A DNA stretch of 64,000 bases from Mytilisepta virgata (GCA_028015205.1 CM051516.1:63058230-63122229); one strand, 5' to 3'. Positions 37,368 to 50,644 are shown, numbered from the stretch's first letter. Made by a program: numbers and translations. Notes: generated by a model not told the origin, from the sequence alone.

Positions 37368-37654
37368 CATGTTCACCCGACGACGTCCTCTCTTGAAAAG
37401 AAAGAAATAACCTAAGTCCAGACGTAGATACATGCACGTCACATGATTTACACAACGTCATCCAGAGTTCCTAAAATAGAAGTAAAACATTATAGTAGAA
37501 ATGTACTTTTACTGTCACTTGTGTATCTAGAGAAATAAAAACACAATGCCCCCCCCCCTACTTGTATTCAGCAATGCATGGAAAACTTGCTACCTACAAA
37601 TGAAAAAAATAATTAATAAACAAACAAACAAACAAACAAACAGAAATAAACAAA

Positions 37655-37846
37655 ACAAAAAAAGGCCTGTTCCGCCTTCAGAAAAAGAGATATTGCTACT
37701 TCATTATTTTTTTTTTCTGTCTCTTTTTTTTTTTTTTTTTTTGACAATTACAATTTGGAACAATACATTAAAAATTTAAGAGATTTCAAGAGAAAATAGA
37801 AGTGGCAATATCTCTTTACTGAAGATGGGACGGGCCTTTTTTTTCT
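37655..37846. repeat. Imperfect fold-back with homopolymer loop
   Basis: Left arm aaaaaggcctgttccgcctt, cagaaaaagagatattgc; right arm cagtaaagagatattgcc and gatgggacgggcc when read on the opposite strand. A poly-T tract sits in the loop, and an (AAAC)n tract lies just before. Confidence 0.6.
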
Positions 37847-38029
37847 TTTTTTTTTTTTGTCTATTTTATTTATTTCCCAAGAGTAACGCCCCTTGTCAAA
37901 AATAGAGGGGCAGGGCCTCTTTATTGCAAAACTGGAAACGTAAAAAGGAAAGACCTTATCATTTGTGCCAGGCACAAATGACCTTTTAATTGTATACTGC
38001 AAGCTTTATTTACTTTGTCCTTTCATTTC

Positions 38030-38571
38030 TTTGACATGAATGTTCCTTGTAAGGTGCTGACCAATGGTGTTACATTGTTGCCTATCCGTTATCCGAGATG
38101 GCCACCAGCTTAGAACTTAGTTTTACATAGAACCCTATGAGAAATACATACAAAAATCTTCTTCTAGAGAACCACTGAATGGATTGAAACCAAACATGGC
38201 ATGAATGTTCCTTATGAGCTGCTGACCAAGTGTTGTTACATTGTTGCTGATCCATTATCCAAAATGGCCACCAGCAGGGGAATTAGTTTAACATAGAAAC
38301 CTATAAGAAGTACATACAAAAATCTTCTACAGAACTGCTGAATGGATTGAAACCAAAAAGATGGCATCAATGTTCCTTATGAGGTGCTGTCCAAGTATTG
38401 CCAATCCAAGATGGCCACCAGTGGGAGACTTAGTTTAACAATTAGAACCCCATGGGAATTGCATACAAATGGCTTCTTCTTGAAAATTACTGAATGGATT
38501 GAAACCAAACATGGCATTAATGTTAATCTCAAGCTCCTGAACAAATGGAAATATCAGGTGGGCGATACAGG
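38030..38571 (+). mobile_element. Family A 3' part, decayed
   Basis: Three units of aagatggccaccagc, gaacttagttttacatag and aaaatcttcttctagag type lead to tcaggtgggcgatacaggctcc; the final hairpin is lost. No 5' terminus. Confidence 0.55.
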
Positions 38572-40133
38572 CTCCTCTGGTTACTCTCTCTGTGGTGTAT
38601 GCATCTTGTCGTTGAAACTCCTTTGACATGATTGGTAAAGTGCGTGTGTACTAGAAGGTGTTTCCAAATGACATGTGGAATCTAAATTCTCATAATGGTA
38701 CATTGTTAGCTTTATTCTGACATCTTAGTACATGGTTTGTTCAGCTTTCATACAGTGTGTGTTCAGGCATTGTGGATAATTCGTACATAGATCCAGTGTT
38801 AATTTTTTAACTTACTGGTTGTGTACTTCTTTGCAATGTAAAAAATACCCATATTTGGTGTCAGCTTGAATAGCTCTCTATAGGCCTTTCTGAAACCATT
38901 TTCATTGCAGCAATAGTCGTGTCCTTTTAAACACAGTGTATAATCAGACAGTGATCAAAAACGGAAGTTGCTATACTGTCTGACAAGGTAAAATTAGTTG
39001 CTTTCAAAATAATAAGCAATTTGAGGATTATTATCAGTGATTAGTTCATTTGTAGTTGTTGAACCTAAGCAAAAATAATGAAATCAATGCAAACTTATAT
39101 GCTTTGTATTTTGGGTCAAATAATAGTGTTGTATTTGAACATAGAAACTTGAAATCATCGTTTTAACATCAGATGGTGTGTTTACTGTCGAATATGGGGA
39201 TAAAAATCTAATTTTCTCCAAAAATTCTGCAGTTTATTTGAAATAATTTTGCACTACCTGATGACATAGACATCAAAGTTTTCAGTGCAAAGAAAATATT
39301 ATTGTAACCTCTTTCTTTTTCCTTAATAAAGGCATTTACAATCGTTCTTCCTTGTACATTACTTTATGTATAATTGCTAACACATTTTGTTGGCATTTAG
39401 AATTTAGAGAGTTTTTGAAAATTAGATATATAGTATTGCCAGAAAAATTTTTGAAAAAGGCCCGTTTTTCACTATTCTTATCTGTAAATGAAAAGTGTTG
39501 TCCTGAATTTTAAATATTTTGTTGTTAAGATGACAGTAGATAATGAGATTGTACCACCTACTCATCTTACAAGTTCCCATTTATTACATATAGAATAATG
39601 GAAATTTGTTTTCTGATACTGACTTCATCAGGTTTGTAGGGTGTGTTTGATGACAAACATCAGTATCAGAAAAAAATGCCATTATTCTTTTTAGTGGAAA
39701 AATTAGTATGTCTAAAATTTAAAGATGAATGAAAAGGTGACATTTTCAGCGAACGTAATTTGAATGTAACTTGTGTGCTTTCATGAATGACCTTATGATC
39801 ATTTCAAAGAAAAACGATGTCAATGCATAGCAACTTGATTCCATCCTTGACACTGACCCAATACTTTTATTAACAGTGCCCATCAGCATGTTTTTGGATC
39901 AAAGATAATTTACAAAAATTACTGATAAATCAAAATATGAGACCACTTTTAAGAGGCACTAGGGCTGACATTTTGAGAAAACGTTAGTGGATGTCAATGT
40001 AAAAAAGACAAGCCATACATGTATATGTAACTAATGTGGAAAGTATTTCCGGAGATTAAAGGCATGCTACAAAGCTGACCTACTGCTATGTAACTAGTTC
40101 TCGCCAGAAAGTTATTCTCGGCACACTAATTTT
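38572..40133. other. Intron; one small inverted repeat, otherwise nothing recognised
   Basis: At 39594-39689, agaataatgg...tctgatactga pairs with tcagtatcaga...ccattattct. No exon or element terminus elsewhere. Confidence 0.45.
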
Positions 40134-40688
40134 TGTTCCCTGCCGCAATGCGATGGAGGGACTTAGTAATGGTCTGCATTCGTCCGTCCATCACAATTAC
40201 TTGTGGAGACAGCTGATCAGATTTTGTTAAAATTTTGTAGGACTGCTAGTCACCATATGTACCTGATCCTACCACACCGCCATTTTGATTCGACAAATTT
40301 TACAGGAGTTATGGGACTTTAACTTTTTTCTGAATTTGACAATTTGTGGACGCAACTCCTCTGTGACCACTGATCAGATTTCGTTCAAATTTTGTAGGAT
40401 TGTTAGTCACCACATGTACTTGATCCAGTCGCACCACGATTTTGATTTGACAAATTTTATGGGAGTTATGGGACTTTAACGTTTTTGTGCATGTGACTCT
40501 ATAGGAACACTTTGTGGATGCAACTCCTCTAAGACCGCTAATCGGATTTTGTTCAAATTTTGTAGGATTGTTAGTCACCACATGTACTTGATCCTATGCC
40601 ACCATTTCAATAATACACATTTTGTATATCTTGTGGGGTTCGACTTTTCTCTGCGTCGGGGGACATATGGCTACCTGTAGCAATCTTG
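40134..40688 (+). mobile_element. Family I HINE-like element
   Basis: The 5' end TGTTCCCTGCCGCA is matched near the 3' end by TGCGTCGGGGGACA (imperfect complement), followed by a GCTAC-CT-GTAGC hairpin and AATCTTG. A cattcgtccgtccatc stretch follows the 5' end. The body is three units of roughly 165 bp on aaattttgtaggattgttag and tcaccacatgtacttgatcc. At 0.55 kb it is the most compact copy of the shared architecture here. Confidence 0.65.
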
Positions 40689-41135
40689 TATCATCTACTA
40701 TAAAACACTTTGAAAACTTAAATCCTTAAGTTGTAAGTAAAAGTTGAGACATAACATCAAAATATGAAATTATAGTTTGAATTTAGTGAGAATTCGTTCT
40801 GTTACAAAAATGGCGAGATATACTCTTTGACCAGTAGTGATATATGTAATATGTTAATTTAAAACTTCTGCTGGCATGAAAAGTTTCGTAAAAGCTTTCA
40901 AGGACAAAAATTAAACCCAAAGCAAGCAAAAAGATATATTTTTTAAAATAACCTTTAAGGGAATACGATACAGGAAGGATCTACCATTAACATTTCCATT
41001 AAATATTCACATAAATTCTCCTTACTATATACTTTCGAAGTATCCAAAAAAAAGTACTTTTATGATATAACTTTTGAGTTCTATTGTGTTGAATTTTATG
41101 CATTTTTATCTGAAAATGCATTATTTTGCATTTTT
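40689..41135. other. Intron, no recognised element
   Basis: AT-rich; nothing recognised. Confidence 0.4.
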
Positions 41136-42547
41136 AGCTTACCTGTCCTAAAAGGACATGTGAGCTTTTGCCATCAATTGGCGTCAGTCATCTGTCCATC
41201 GTAAATTTTTTCAAATATGGATTATTGCCCCTGAATTGTTGCAGTTTTAGGTTAATAACTTGAATGTTATTAAAGATAGACAAACTGTAAACAGCAAAAA
41301 TGTTCAGCAAACTAAGTCAGCATGACCAAAATTGTTAATTGCCCTTGAAAGATCATTGACATGTTAACAGTAATTATCAGTAAAAATAATAGTCAGACAT
41401 ATTGTCACAGACGTTTAGAGCATAACATGAAATAAATTAAATGGTAGATGTACAAGTAAAATGCAGGGTTCGCACGGGTGCTTGAAAACCTGGAAAGTAC
41501 TTGAAATTGAAAATTAAAAATTAAGGCCTTGAAAGTACTTGAAATTCAAAGGAGGTCCTTGAAACTCCTTGAAAAACTGTGTTTTTGAAGAATAAAAAAA
41601 TTGGTTAAATTTTCTGTCATAAAAGTGTTTTTAATTCGTTTACAGATCACTCGGTCTCGCGTTTATCGGTATTTTTGTCAAGACTTTATATAAGTTTCGC
41701 GTATTTTCCCTTTTCTAAAAATAGCTACTTTTCTGTGAAACCGGTGCGTAGTAATTTCTGTGATGCGGTCAAGAAATAAATCTGACGTTGCGTAAACATT
41801 TTAGTAATTAAACGATCCAGATTGATTTTTTGGTAACTTAAATTAACTTTAACTAATAAAACATCTTTCATTTACTTGATTAAATGTATTTTGCCGATGA
41901 ATTTTAGTCACAGTGAGCAAACCGAAACTGAAAGTAGTTCGAAAGAACGTTGATGACATGCCTGGGAAATGTAAATTCTCTGATGTATGGCTAGTAAGCC
42001 AAAGTATAAGGCATATAAATTGTCCATATCAGTTGATTTCTGGTCCTTGAAAATTTGGAAATTGGTCCTTTAAAGTCCTTGAAATGTCCTTGAATTTTGT
42101 GGTAAAAAATATGTATGAACCCTGAAAATGGAGGATCAAACAATGAAAAAGTCCCTAGCAACCATATATATTTGGGTTAAGGACCCTATTGTTTACCTGT
42201 ACAAGTCAAAAAGAAAGGTCAAGAGTCAAAGTCATTGAAAAAGTCCTTAGAAACCGATGAAAAAGTCCCTGGCAACCATTTATATTTAGATTCAGGGCCC
42301 TATAATACAGCTATACAAGTCAATATGGAGGCTCAAGTGTCAAGATCATTGGAAAAGTCCATAGCAACCAATGAAAAAGCTCCTAGCAACCATATATATT
42401 TGTGTTCAGGATTCTATTTTTTAGCTGTACAAGCCAATATGAAAGCGAAAAAATGTGACAGTATACATTAAATAGCAAAAATAATCATTGATGCAAAATC
42501 TACACAAAAATAACAGATGAGCGATTCAGGGTCTTGGGAGCTTCTTG
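41136..42547 (+). mobile_element. Family A element (A10) carrying a TIR element
   Basis: The 5' end AGCTTACCTGTCCTAAAAGG pairs with GGACATGTGAGCT. The body matches A7, A8 and A14 and is interrupted at 41464-42124. It ends CAGATGAGCGATTCAGG, a weak hairpin and CTTCTTG. Confidence 0.75.
41464..42124. mobile_element. 661 bp non-autonomous element with CAGGGTTC termini
   Basis: Termini CAGGGTTCGCAC and TATGAACCCTG form inverted repeats, with AAAATG duplicated at 41458-41463 and 42125-42130. The sites near 22670 and 54385 show the uninterrupted aagtaaaatggagtg/aagtaaaatgggg. Near both ends are many copies of a ccttgaaa motif. The terminal sequence looks hAT-like, but the target duplication seen is 6 bp rather than 8, so the superfamily is left open. 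Confidence 0.72.
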
Positions 42548-43228
42548 TTTGTAAAAGGTTCCTGTTTATATGGGCAAATTTTATAAAAGACATCTCCTTT
42601 AGAAATAGTTTCTGGTTTCTCGAATATGCACACTGTTTTTCAAGCAAAATATGCATATCAAACTGCTAAAAATGAGCTATTTTCAAGATTTTCGATCAAC
42701 GAAACAGTATTAAAACATAATTTTGACATCACAAACTGGAAATTAAGCTGAAACGAGTTATTTTTCAAGTACATATATATCTTATATATTTTACCAACTC
42801 CTGGCTAATTTTGAATCTTTCGAATTTATATTCACATTGATTAATGTTTTTCACCCACATTTACAATCAACAATCTACTAAATTCCTTATGATCCGTATT
42901 ATGTCCTGCCAATGCCAACTTCAGAATTCGAGAAAGAAGACTTAATATACAAATGTAAGATATATTAAGTGCATTTTTAATCACATGTCATCTTAGATCA
43001 CTGAATGACGACATGGTATTATGTAGTTCTGAACCATACCATCGATAGATAAACTTCAAATGTATCTAAACTGAAGAAAATAAACTAAATTTGTGAAAGA
43101 ATCGACTTACAATGCTGTAGAAACGTTCTTAATCAATTAAAACAAAAAGCAATTATGTGAACAGAAGAATTTTATGACTGATCAATTAATGATTATGTAC
43201 AGTTGCAATTAGATATACAGAAACCCTT
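42548..43228. other. Intron, no recognised element
   Basis: AT-rich; nothing recognised. Confidence 0.4.
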
Positions 43229-43905
43229 TTTTGTCAGCCAAGATTCCCAGCGACAACAGAATCATACCAAGGAGTCTGAGCTTAGTTTGCATTAATATAC
43301 ACCCAATATTTGAGAGAAAAGTCATTTATTCAAAAAGCATATTATGTGTGAAAATGTTACATAATGAAATATTAAAACACTGAATAAATGACAAGATAAA
43401 ATGCAAAGGTGGGGCATAAAAAGTGCCCTTTATGAAGACTATTTGACTACAATTTGTAATTTCATCAAAACATAAAACAATGACAAGACAAAATAAAGTG
43501 AATGTTCACTGAGCACATATAAACTATATGAAAAAACAAATTATTGTAATGCATAATCATATTACACATGTACATGTATAGAGAGAAAAACAAAACATAA
43601 AGTTTAAAATATAAACTTAAGGGCGGTAAGTGGGTGGGAATTTAGAAATCTCCAACTATTCTTCACCAAAATATGTCGTCCCTGGGAGAAATTTTCCTGC
43701 CGACTGACTGCAAGCACTCGTAGCGTGTAATGCGATAACCCTAAATCTTAATTAACTTTTGACCAATCAAAATGATGCATGTACTTTCTCTTGCAGAAAA
43801 CATTCTAATCTTGCCTTTGGGTCAGTCAGGAAATAATTCCTACATAACCCAAATTAACATTTACGGGGAATTTGCAGCCAAAAACCCTTTTATTTCCAAT
43901 AAATG
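43229..43905 (-). repeat. 0.6 kb dispersed repeat, reverse copy of an inverted pair
   Basis: Reverse complement of 16130-16733, with shared ends (tgacaaaa / aagattcccagcgacaacag at one side, ccaataaatgc at the other) and a few small indels. Confidence 0.7.
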
Positions 43906-44037
43906 CTTTGTAAATGCCTTTGTTAAAAGAAAAAAGAAAGCACTGAAAAGTTTGATATCCGCGTTATCAGCTAGTGAAAAAAATGTTTCAAATGAATTGC
44001 TGTATTTTTGGAGAAATTAGTTTTTTATCCTCTTTTT

Positions 44038-45333
44038 CGCTCACCTGGCCAAAGGCCCATGTGAGCTTTTGTCATCACTTGGCTTCTGTCGTCCGTCAGT
44101 TAACTTTTCACATTTTAATCTTCTCCTCTAAAACCACTGGGCCAAGTGGAATTAAATTCGGCAGGAAGCAACTATGTAAGGTCCTTTATAAAGATTGCTC
44201 ATTTCGTCGCAATCGGACAACAAACATGGCCACCATGGGCAATTGTTGTTTCTGATTGGCTGACTTTTCAAAAATCTTCTCCTCTGAAACTGCTAGGCCA
44301 AATGGAATGAACCTTGATAGAAAGCATCTATGGAAGGTTCTTTACAAAGTTTCCTCATTTCGTCCGGATCTGCCAAAAAACATGGCCACTATAGAAATTC
44401 TTGTTTCTTATCGGTTGAGTAAGCAAAAAAATTTTCTCTGGAACTGCTTGGCCAAATGGAATGAAACTTGAAAGGAAGCATCTATGGGAGGTTCTTCATA
44501 AAATTTCTTTATTTCATCCGGATCAGAGTACTCATATGGTCACCATAGGCAGCTCTTGTTTATGATTGGCTTATATAAAAGAATGTTCTCGTCTGAAATC
44601 GCTTTGCCAAATGGAACGAAACTTAACAGAACACATCTAATTGGGAGATTCTTTACAAAATTTCCTCATTTCGTCCTGATCGGGCAACAAACATGGCCTT
44701 CATGGGCAGTTCTTGTCTTTCGTTGATAATTTTCTTTTTTGAAACTGCTTGGCCAAAGGGAATGAGACTTGACAAAAAGCATCTGTTGGAGGTTTTTTTA
44801 CAAGTTTCCTCATTTCCTCATTTCCTCTGATCATCAGATCAGGCGACAAACAAGGCCACCATGGGCTATTTTTCTTGTTGATTGGTTGATTTAAAAAAAA
44901 AACATTTCTCTTAAACCGCTTGGCCAAATAGAGCCAAATTTGACAGAAAGTGTCTATGACATATAACAAAAATCTACAGAACCACAAAATTGCTTGAAAC
45001 CAAACATGGTCTGAATGTTCCTCTTAAGGTGCTCACCAAGTATTGTTACTTTGGTGCCGATCCCTAATTCAAATTGACCTTCAGCAGAGGACTTAGGTAA
45101 ACATAAGACCCTATGCGAAATACATTAAAGAATCTTCTGGGGAACCGCCAAATTTTAGAATATGCTAACCTGTAAGTAGAAGGACCTTGATGAAGAAAAA
45201 TTTGGTTCCTACAAGGCTTACCACACTTGATAATGATACGGAGAAGTGACTTCTTCTCTTTGAGGTACATCAATAAAAATGGCTTTCATGCCAGGTGAGC
45301 GATACAGGCTCATGCAGCCCTCTGAGCCTCTAG
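44038..45333 (+). mobile_element. Family A element (A11)
   Basis: The 5' end CGCTCACCTGGCCAAAGGCC pairs with CATGTGAGC; the GTC microsatellite is very short. The body holds about five units on tctcctctgaaactgctagg, ggaaggttctttacaaagtt and aacatggccaccatg. The end is CAGGTGAGCGATACAGGCTC, a hairpin and CTCTAG. Confidence 0.8.
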
Positions 45334-45511
45334 TTTGACCTTGAACACCATGATTTCCAGTTTATATGTTCAAACATGACACCATTATTTGAACAGAATA
45401 CAAAGGACATACCGTGTGCATTGACTTTTTTCTTTTTAGTTTGGTTTATCCACTACAAAATCTATAATCACTGATAGATTCTTACACTGTGCAAAATGTC
45501 AACGAATTTTT

Positions 45512-46360
45512 AGCTCACCTGGCCCACAGGGCCATGCGAGCTTTTGTCATCACTTGGCATCCGTCGTCCATCTGTCTATAAACTTTTACATTTTGATCTT
45601 CTCCTCTGAAACCAATGGGCCATATGTACTGAAACTTGGTGTGATGCATTTGCGGAAGGACTTTATAAAGTTTGCCTGTTTCCTTCCGGTCGAACAAGTA
45701 ATATGGCCACCATGATGAATTCTTATTTCTGATTTGTCAAAATTGCAAAAATCTTCTCTGAAACCGCAAAGCCAACATACCATACTGTAACTTGGTATGA
45801 AGCATCTATGGAAGGACCTTTTTAAAGTTTGCATATTTCTTTCATTTCTAATATGGCCATTATGATGAATTCTTATTTCTGATTGGACAAATTTGAAAAC
45901 TCTTCTCCTCTGAAACCCCTAAGCCAAATGAGCTTAAAATTGGTTTGAAGCATCCATGCAAGGACCTTTATACATTTTGCAATTTTGTTCTGGTCGGATA
46001 ACTAATATGGCCACCATGATGAATTCTTATTTCTGATTGGTCAAAATTTCAAAAATAAAATTTTCTGAAATGCAAAGTCAAATGAGCTGTAACTTGGTAT
46101 GAAGCATCTGTGGAAGAACCTTTATAAAGTTTGCATATTTTGTCCCGGTCGGACAGCTAATATGGCAGCTATGATGAATTATTATTTTTGATTGGTCAAA
46201 ATTTTAAAAATCTCCTTCTCTGTAACTATACAGCCAAATTAACTGATACTTGGTATGAAACATCTATGGAAGGTCCATTACAATTTTCACTTGAAATAAA
46301 ATGGATTGATTGTGGGACTGTCAGGTGAGCTATACAGGCTCAATTTACTTGAGCCTCTTG
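45512..46360 (+). mobile_element. Family A element (A12), short variant
   Basis: 5' AGCTCACCTGGCCCACAGGG; body of four units on aatatggccaccatgatgaa and cttggtatgaagcatc; 3' CAGGTGAGCTATACAGGCTC, a GGCTCAA...TTGAGCC hairpin and TCTTG. It is closest to A3. Confidence 0.82.
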
Positions 46361-46428
46361 TTTTTAAGAGGGTGGGGTATATATAAAAACAAATCTTCTT
46401 ACTTTATAATAAAATCTTTATTTTTTAG

Positions 46429-46502
46429 TGTAGTAGCATTTGTATGTACAAAAGGTGGATGCTCAGTATCAGAGCAGTTTGGTCCATATTCTACTCAAAC
46501 AG
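46429..46502 (+). CDS. Receptor PTP-like gene, exon d (end of ectodomain)
   Basis: A 74 bp exon follows the acceptor attttttag and ends before gtaaat; phase 2 in, phase 1 out. It completes an isoleucine codon with exon c and encodes VVAFVCTKGGCSVSEQFGPY followed by STQT. This continues exon c as the F and G strands of a fibronectin-III-like fold: hydrophobic alternation, a CTKGGC pair that may be disulphide-bonded, then a Y-S-T-Q segment where these receptors leave the last domain. It is short, so the call rests mainly on phase fit and continuity of the fold. Confidence 0.66.
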
Positions 46503-47263
46503 GTAAATTTTATGTGGTCAATAGATGTAGGATTTGTGCAAGAACACAATTGCTCTAATGGATTTTTTTTCAACAGGATAAATCAGTTAAGTTTATTTGA
46601 AAATATAATACATATTAAACTAATTTATTAATGTCGATTTCTCATTTAGATAATCAGAATTGTAGTTTCAATTTTTATTATTACATTTTTTCATATAAAT
46701 ATATTTGTGTAAAAATGTGTTAATCATTTGAATTTACAGTGGATTTTTTATAAGTCTTTGTTATACTTTATTCAAGTTTAATTTGTTTATGAAAATAAAG
46801 AATATGATATGATTTCAGCCATTATTTGGCCCCATCTGACATGAAAAATTAAAATGAAGATTTCAGATTCCAATTTGTATCATTTATATCGTATAATGAT
46901 CAAATTTTCACAATCTGTCAATCATTATACAAAATTCCTTCTCATAATGCCACAGCAACGTCATGAACCTCTTGCTGAATAAAAAATTTAAAGAAAATTG
47001 GGTGTTTTCACAGTAAATTTTGGTCAAAACAGCCTTGCCCAAAACGATTTTTTAATATAATATTTTGTTACATAAAGACACATTTCAATCAAATATCTTT
47101 TTGAACAAGCTTGTTGCTCATATCAATATTTTAATTGAAAGCTCCAAAATGAGTGAATTTGGTGTTTTTCTTTGATTTATTAGCCATCTTTGACAGTATA
47201 TTGCGGCTATTAAAGAAATGTCTTGTTGAAAACAAAAAACTTTTCTTTAAGAGTATTTATAGT
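46503..47263. other. Intron, no recognised element
   Basis: It starts with the donor of exon d. Nothing else recognised. Confidence 0.4.
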
Positions 47264-47388
47264 ATAACTAATCTTGAAATGCGAATACCTAACAATCTAG
47301 AACGAGTTACCGAACAACACAGTGTATTATTAGTGTTTTTCGGTCACGAGTTGTAGATCTTTGGTATTTGAATTTCAAGATTAGTTAT
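47264..47388. repeat. 125 bp near-palindrome (fold-back)
   Basis: Arms of about 55 bp (ataactaatcttgaaat at the left; atttcaagattagttat at the right) flank a short gtgtattattagtg centre. This is typical of a minimal fold-back element. No clear target duplication. Confidence 0.65.
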
Positions 47389-49303
47389 TCTGTTATAACA
47401 TAATTTGAAATATTCCATGTATTCAGAAATTTTAACCAGAAAATAAAAGGGATTATGTCTTTATATGATTACGTGTCAACCATTGTATATCAACATCGTT
47501 CGCGACGGCTCTTGTTACATCACTTCCTAGAGTGAAATGTGACTTTCAATTTCACTGGATGAATTATGGAATTTGATTTCACTCGGAAATCCTGGTATTT
47601 CACCAACTCGATGTAATAATAAATGATAGCTGAGAGGAAGGTCTTTATTAATTTTTTTATTTTTGAATTCAAGGGCCATATATCATCCCAAATCATACCA
47701 TGTCCTTTTGATTGGTGGCAATGGATTTAGTTAGTTAATACATTTTAACTGGTTTTAAATTCCATCTAAAGTGAATTGTACTGCAACCTATGATATATAC
47801 CATAGTGTGAACTGTATCTTGAATACCAATCACCGCTTGAAATATTTGCTTTCCTGTTATGTCTATAACAATTAAAATCCTGTGCTTGGGAATGTGCCTG
47901 TAGAACTTTTAGATTTTAGCCTGCTTAGATTTTAACATTTCATCTTTACACCTTGTGATAAATACCAAAATAATAATAAAGCACAATTCTCATTAGCCAC
48001 AAGAGGTGTGTGCTATATGGCAATGTAACTTCTTGAAATGTGTCGTATACAGCATAGTATAAATTTACTATATCTAATATGAGTATCTTTGGATTGTTAT
48101 TTTGAAACTCCTGGGACGATGCCTCTGCATGGTGGATCCTGAGGTCCCTGAGGGTATTCGCCAACCCAGTCGTCAGACTTGTCTGACATGATTATTCATT
48201 GATTTGTTACAGAAATTACCAGTATTGAGCAAAATTCAAAAATAATAGAAATACTAAGGGGTCATTCCTTGTATTGCACATGGTATATCTCCTTAGCTGA
48301 AATTTGGCTTCCTATTTCGTTTTTTTTGGTTATGAGTACTTCTTGTTTAAAATAAGTTTGGTTTTTGGTCTTCCAAATGTTTCGGTTTTAATGCTGCTGA
48401 TAAGAGGTAACCCTTTGAAATGCGTCATATACAGCATAGTATACATTTACTATATCTAATATTAGTATCTTTGGATTGTTATTTTAGAATGGAGAATAGA
48501 TCTTGTATATAACTTTTAACAGTCTAAATATCTTATGGTTTTACAATGCAAACAAGATGTTTTACAACTATTATGATTGCAATTAACATCTTTTACTCAT
48601 GCACTCTTAGATTTTACATGGACTGACTTTTATCCATTTTATCTACATTGCTACTGTGTTGTTCCTGTAGGTTTGTAAATTTATGTAACTATATCTTGCA
48701 CGAACAGATTGGTGAAGGTTATTCTTAAATATAGCTTTTAAAAATGGAATTTTTTAATTTTGTGCATGTGCTATTGTTTTATTCATTGAAACCATTCTTA
48801 ATAATAAAACACAGCTAGCTGTGTGTGCTCCAATGCCATGAATGCTGGAAGGACAGTAATTCATAATTATTATAATACAATAGAGATAGTATATTTTACG
48901 AAAAATAGAAAGACTACTGTCAATGCAATATTTTCATCATTGTTGTTTCAGCACTTTGTTTATTGTATTTTTTTAATTGATTCCTTGAAATATTTTAAAT
49001 GTAGAATTATTTGTTTTATAGTTAAGCATGTCAGTAATGTATTTGTTCAACAAAAATAGAAATTAATAGAAAACAATTTCTAAAACATGGGTATACATAA
49101 CTATGTCTGAAAATTAAGGGGTATGATAAGGCCACTTTTTAATCTTTTGGAAAGAACTGCCAAAAATTACTAAATAAGGTTTGAAGGCAACCTTTTATCA
49201 AAACAGCATAAAGTAGTCCTTGAACTATCATGAATACCAGAATTTTTTTGTCCATTCTCATACTCATTCTAAATTTTCATTGCAAGGCTGAAATCATTTT
49301 CAA
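47389..49303. other. Intron with a 75 bp direct repeat
   Basis: A stretch around tacagcatagtat, tttactatatctaatat and gtatctttggattgttattt occurs at about 48036-48110 and 48416-48490. A small CAGTCGTCAGACTTGTCTGAC hairpin-like site lies near 48167. No exon or known element. Confidence 0.45.
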
Positions 49304-49307
49304 TTAA

Positions 49308-50004
49308 GGTAGGAGGTACCTAAATCTGCTGAATTACGGATTTTCATGAAATTTTACATGCAGCTAGAACATTCGAAACTGCATCTAAATATCAAAAAGA
49401 TTTTACATTTAGCTTTTATATTTCTTCAACAAAGTTGATTTAAATTCATTGAAATAAAGGACTTTTTACTGTAGATTTCATATAAAAAACTGTCGAAAAT
49501 AATTATTAATTTCATTTTAAATCATCATTTCTTGAAAACTAATCCCTAGAATTTTCTATAAAAACAATGTTATTGCTTTCAAATTTTTTGTTTCAATGAT
49601 ACTAAATAAACATATGGTCACCAGGTGGCAACATCATGCTTATTTTCACTCTTGATACAGTAATCAATCTAATTTACTAAAAAAACGAATCTGGTGACCC
49701 CAAATAAATTCTATATCAATAAAAAGAGAATTTCAGTGGCAATAATATATCTCTTTTTTCTAATTTTTGGGAATGGATTTTGAGAAATCATAAATTAAAG
49801 TCAAAATATTTGACTTTTCGGAGCGATAACTGCATGCATTCTATGTATTTACCCATCTGTTGCCAAAACTTGAAACACCATATTTTTGGAAGTATTAAAC
49901 TAACATACATTATTTTTTTGATATTCAGATGCAGTTCAGCGTACTCTAGTTGCATGCCAAATTTTATAAAAATCTGAAATATAGACAATTAGGTACCTCC
50001 TACC
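49308..50004. mobile_element. 697 bp TIR element flanked by TTAA
   Basis: Inverted ends GGTAGGAGGTACCTAA and TTAGGTACCTCCTACC are perfect over 16 bp, with TTAA at 49304-49307 and 50005-50008. TTAA target duplication is the mark of piggyBac-type insertion; the termini are not the usual CCY...RGG, so the class is tentative. No transposase. Confidence 0.68.
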
Positions 50005-50640
50005 TTAAATATTGAGAATGATTCAAATATGTAAAGATCTAAGGGTTTTGTTTAAAAAAAATAAGATATCATCAGAATTAATAAGCAAAATGACATATCA
50101 CTTTAATGGTGTAAATTTATAGTATACTTTTCATGCCTAGATATGTACTGGAACATGTGATGGTTAATAGCCATTTCTACAAAAAAATGCAACAATATCA
50201 TGTAAGGGCTATTCCATTAAAATGAATGTGCGAGGGTAAAAAGGGACTGTCAAAAGCCTCTGTTACTGCCTGTTATATATAAGAGGGGTCATACAGGGGT
50301 ATATGAATACAGGCAAAGAAGACATAAAAATGTCATTCACAATGAATGAAAAATAAGATGTTGGCCTGCATGTTGCATTTTTCTCAATACCCTTGATACA
50401 TCTTGAATAACAACCTATGAATATGACCACGTTTGAAATAAAAAAGCGCATAGGTCATGGTCCAGCGACTTTAATTAGCAATTTTCAGTGTTAAAGTTTT
50501 CTGCTTAAGATGGTTTGATACTTGTAATAGATCAATGATATTTTCTATAAAGTTGCATTACTATCAGTACATCTCAATTTTACAATCATTTTTGGGCCTG
50601 GCCATCTATTTCAACTTTGAATTAATTAGCAATCTTGTTG
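50005..50640. other. Intron, no recognised element
   Basis: AT-rich; nothing recognised. Confidence 0.4.
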
Positions 50641-50644
50641 GCCA

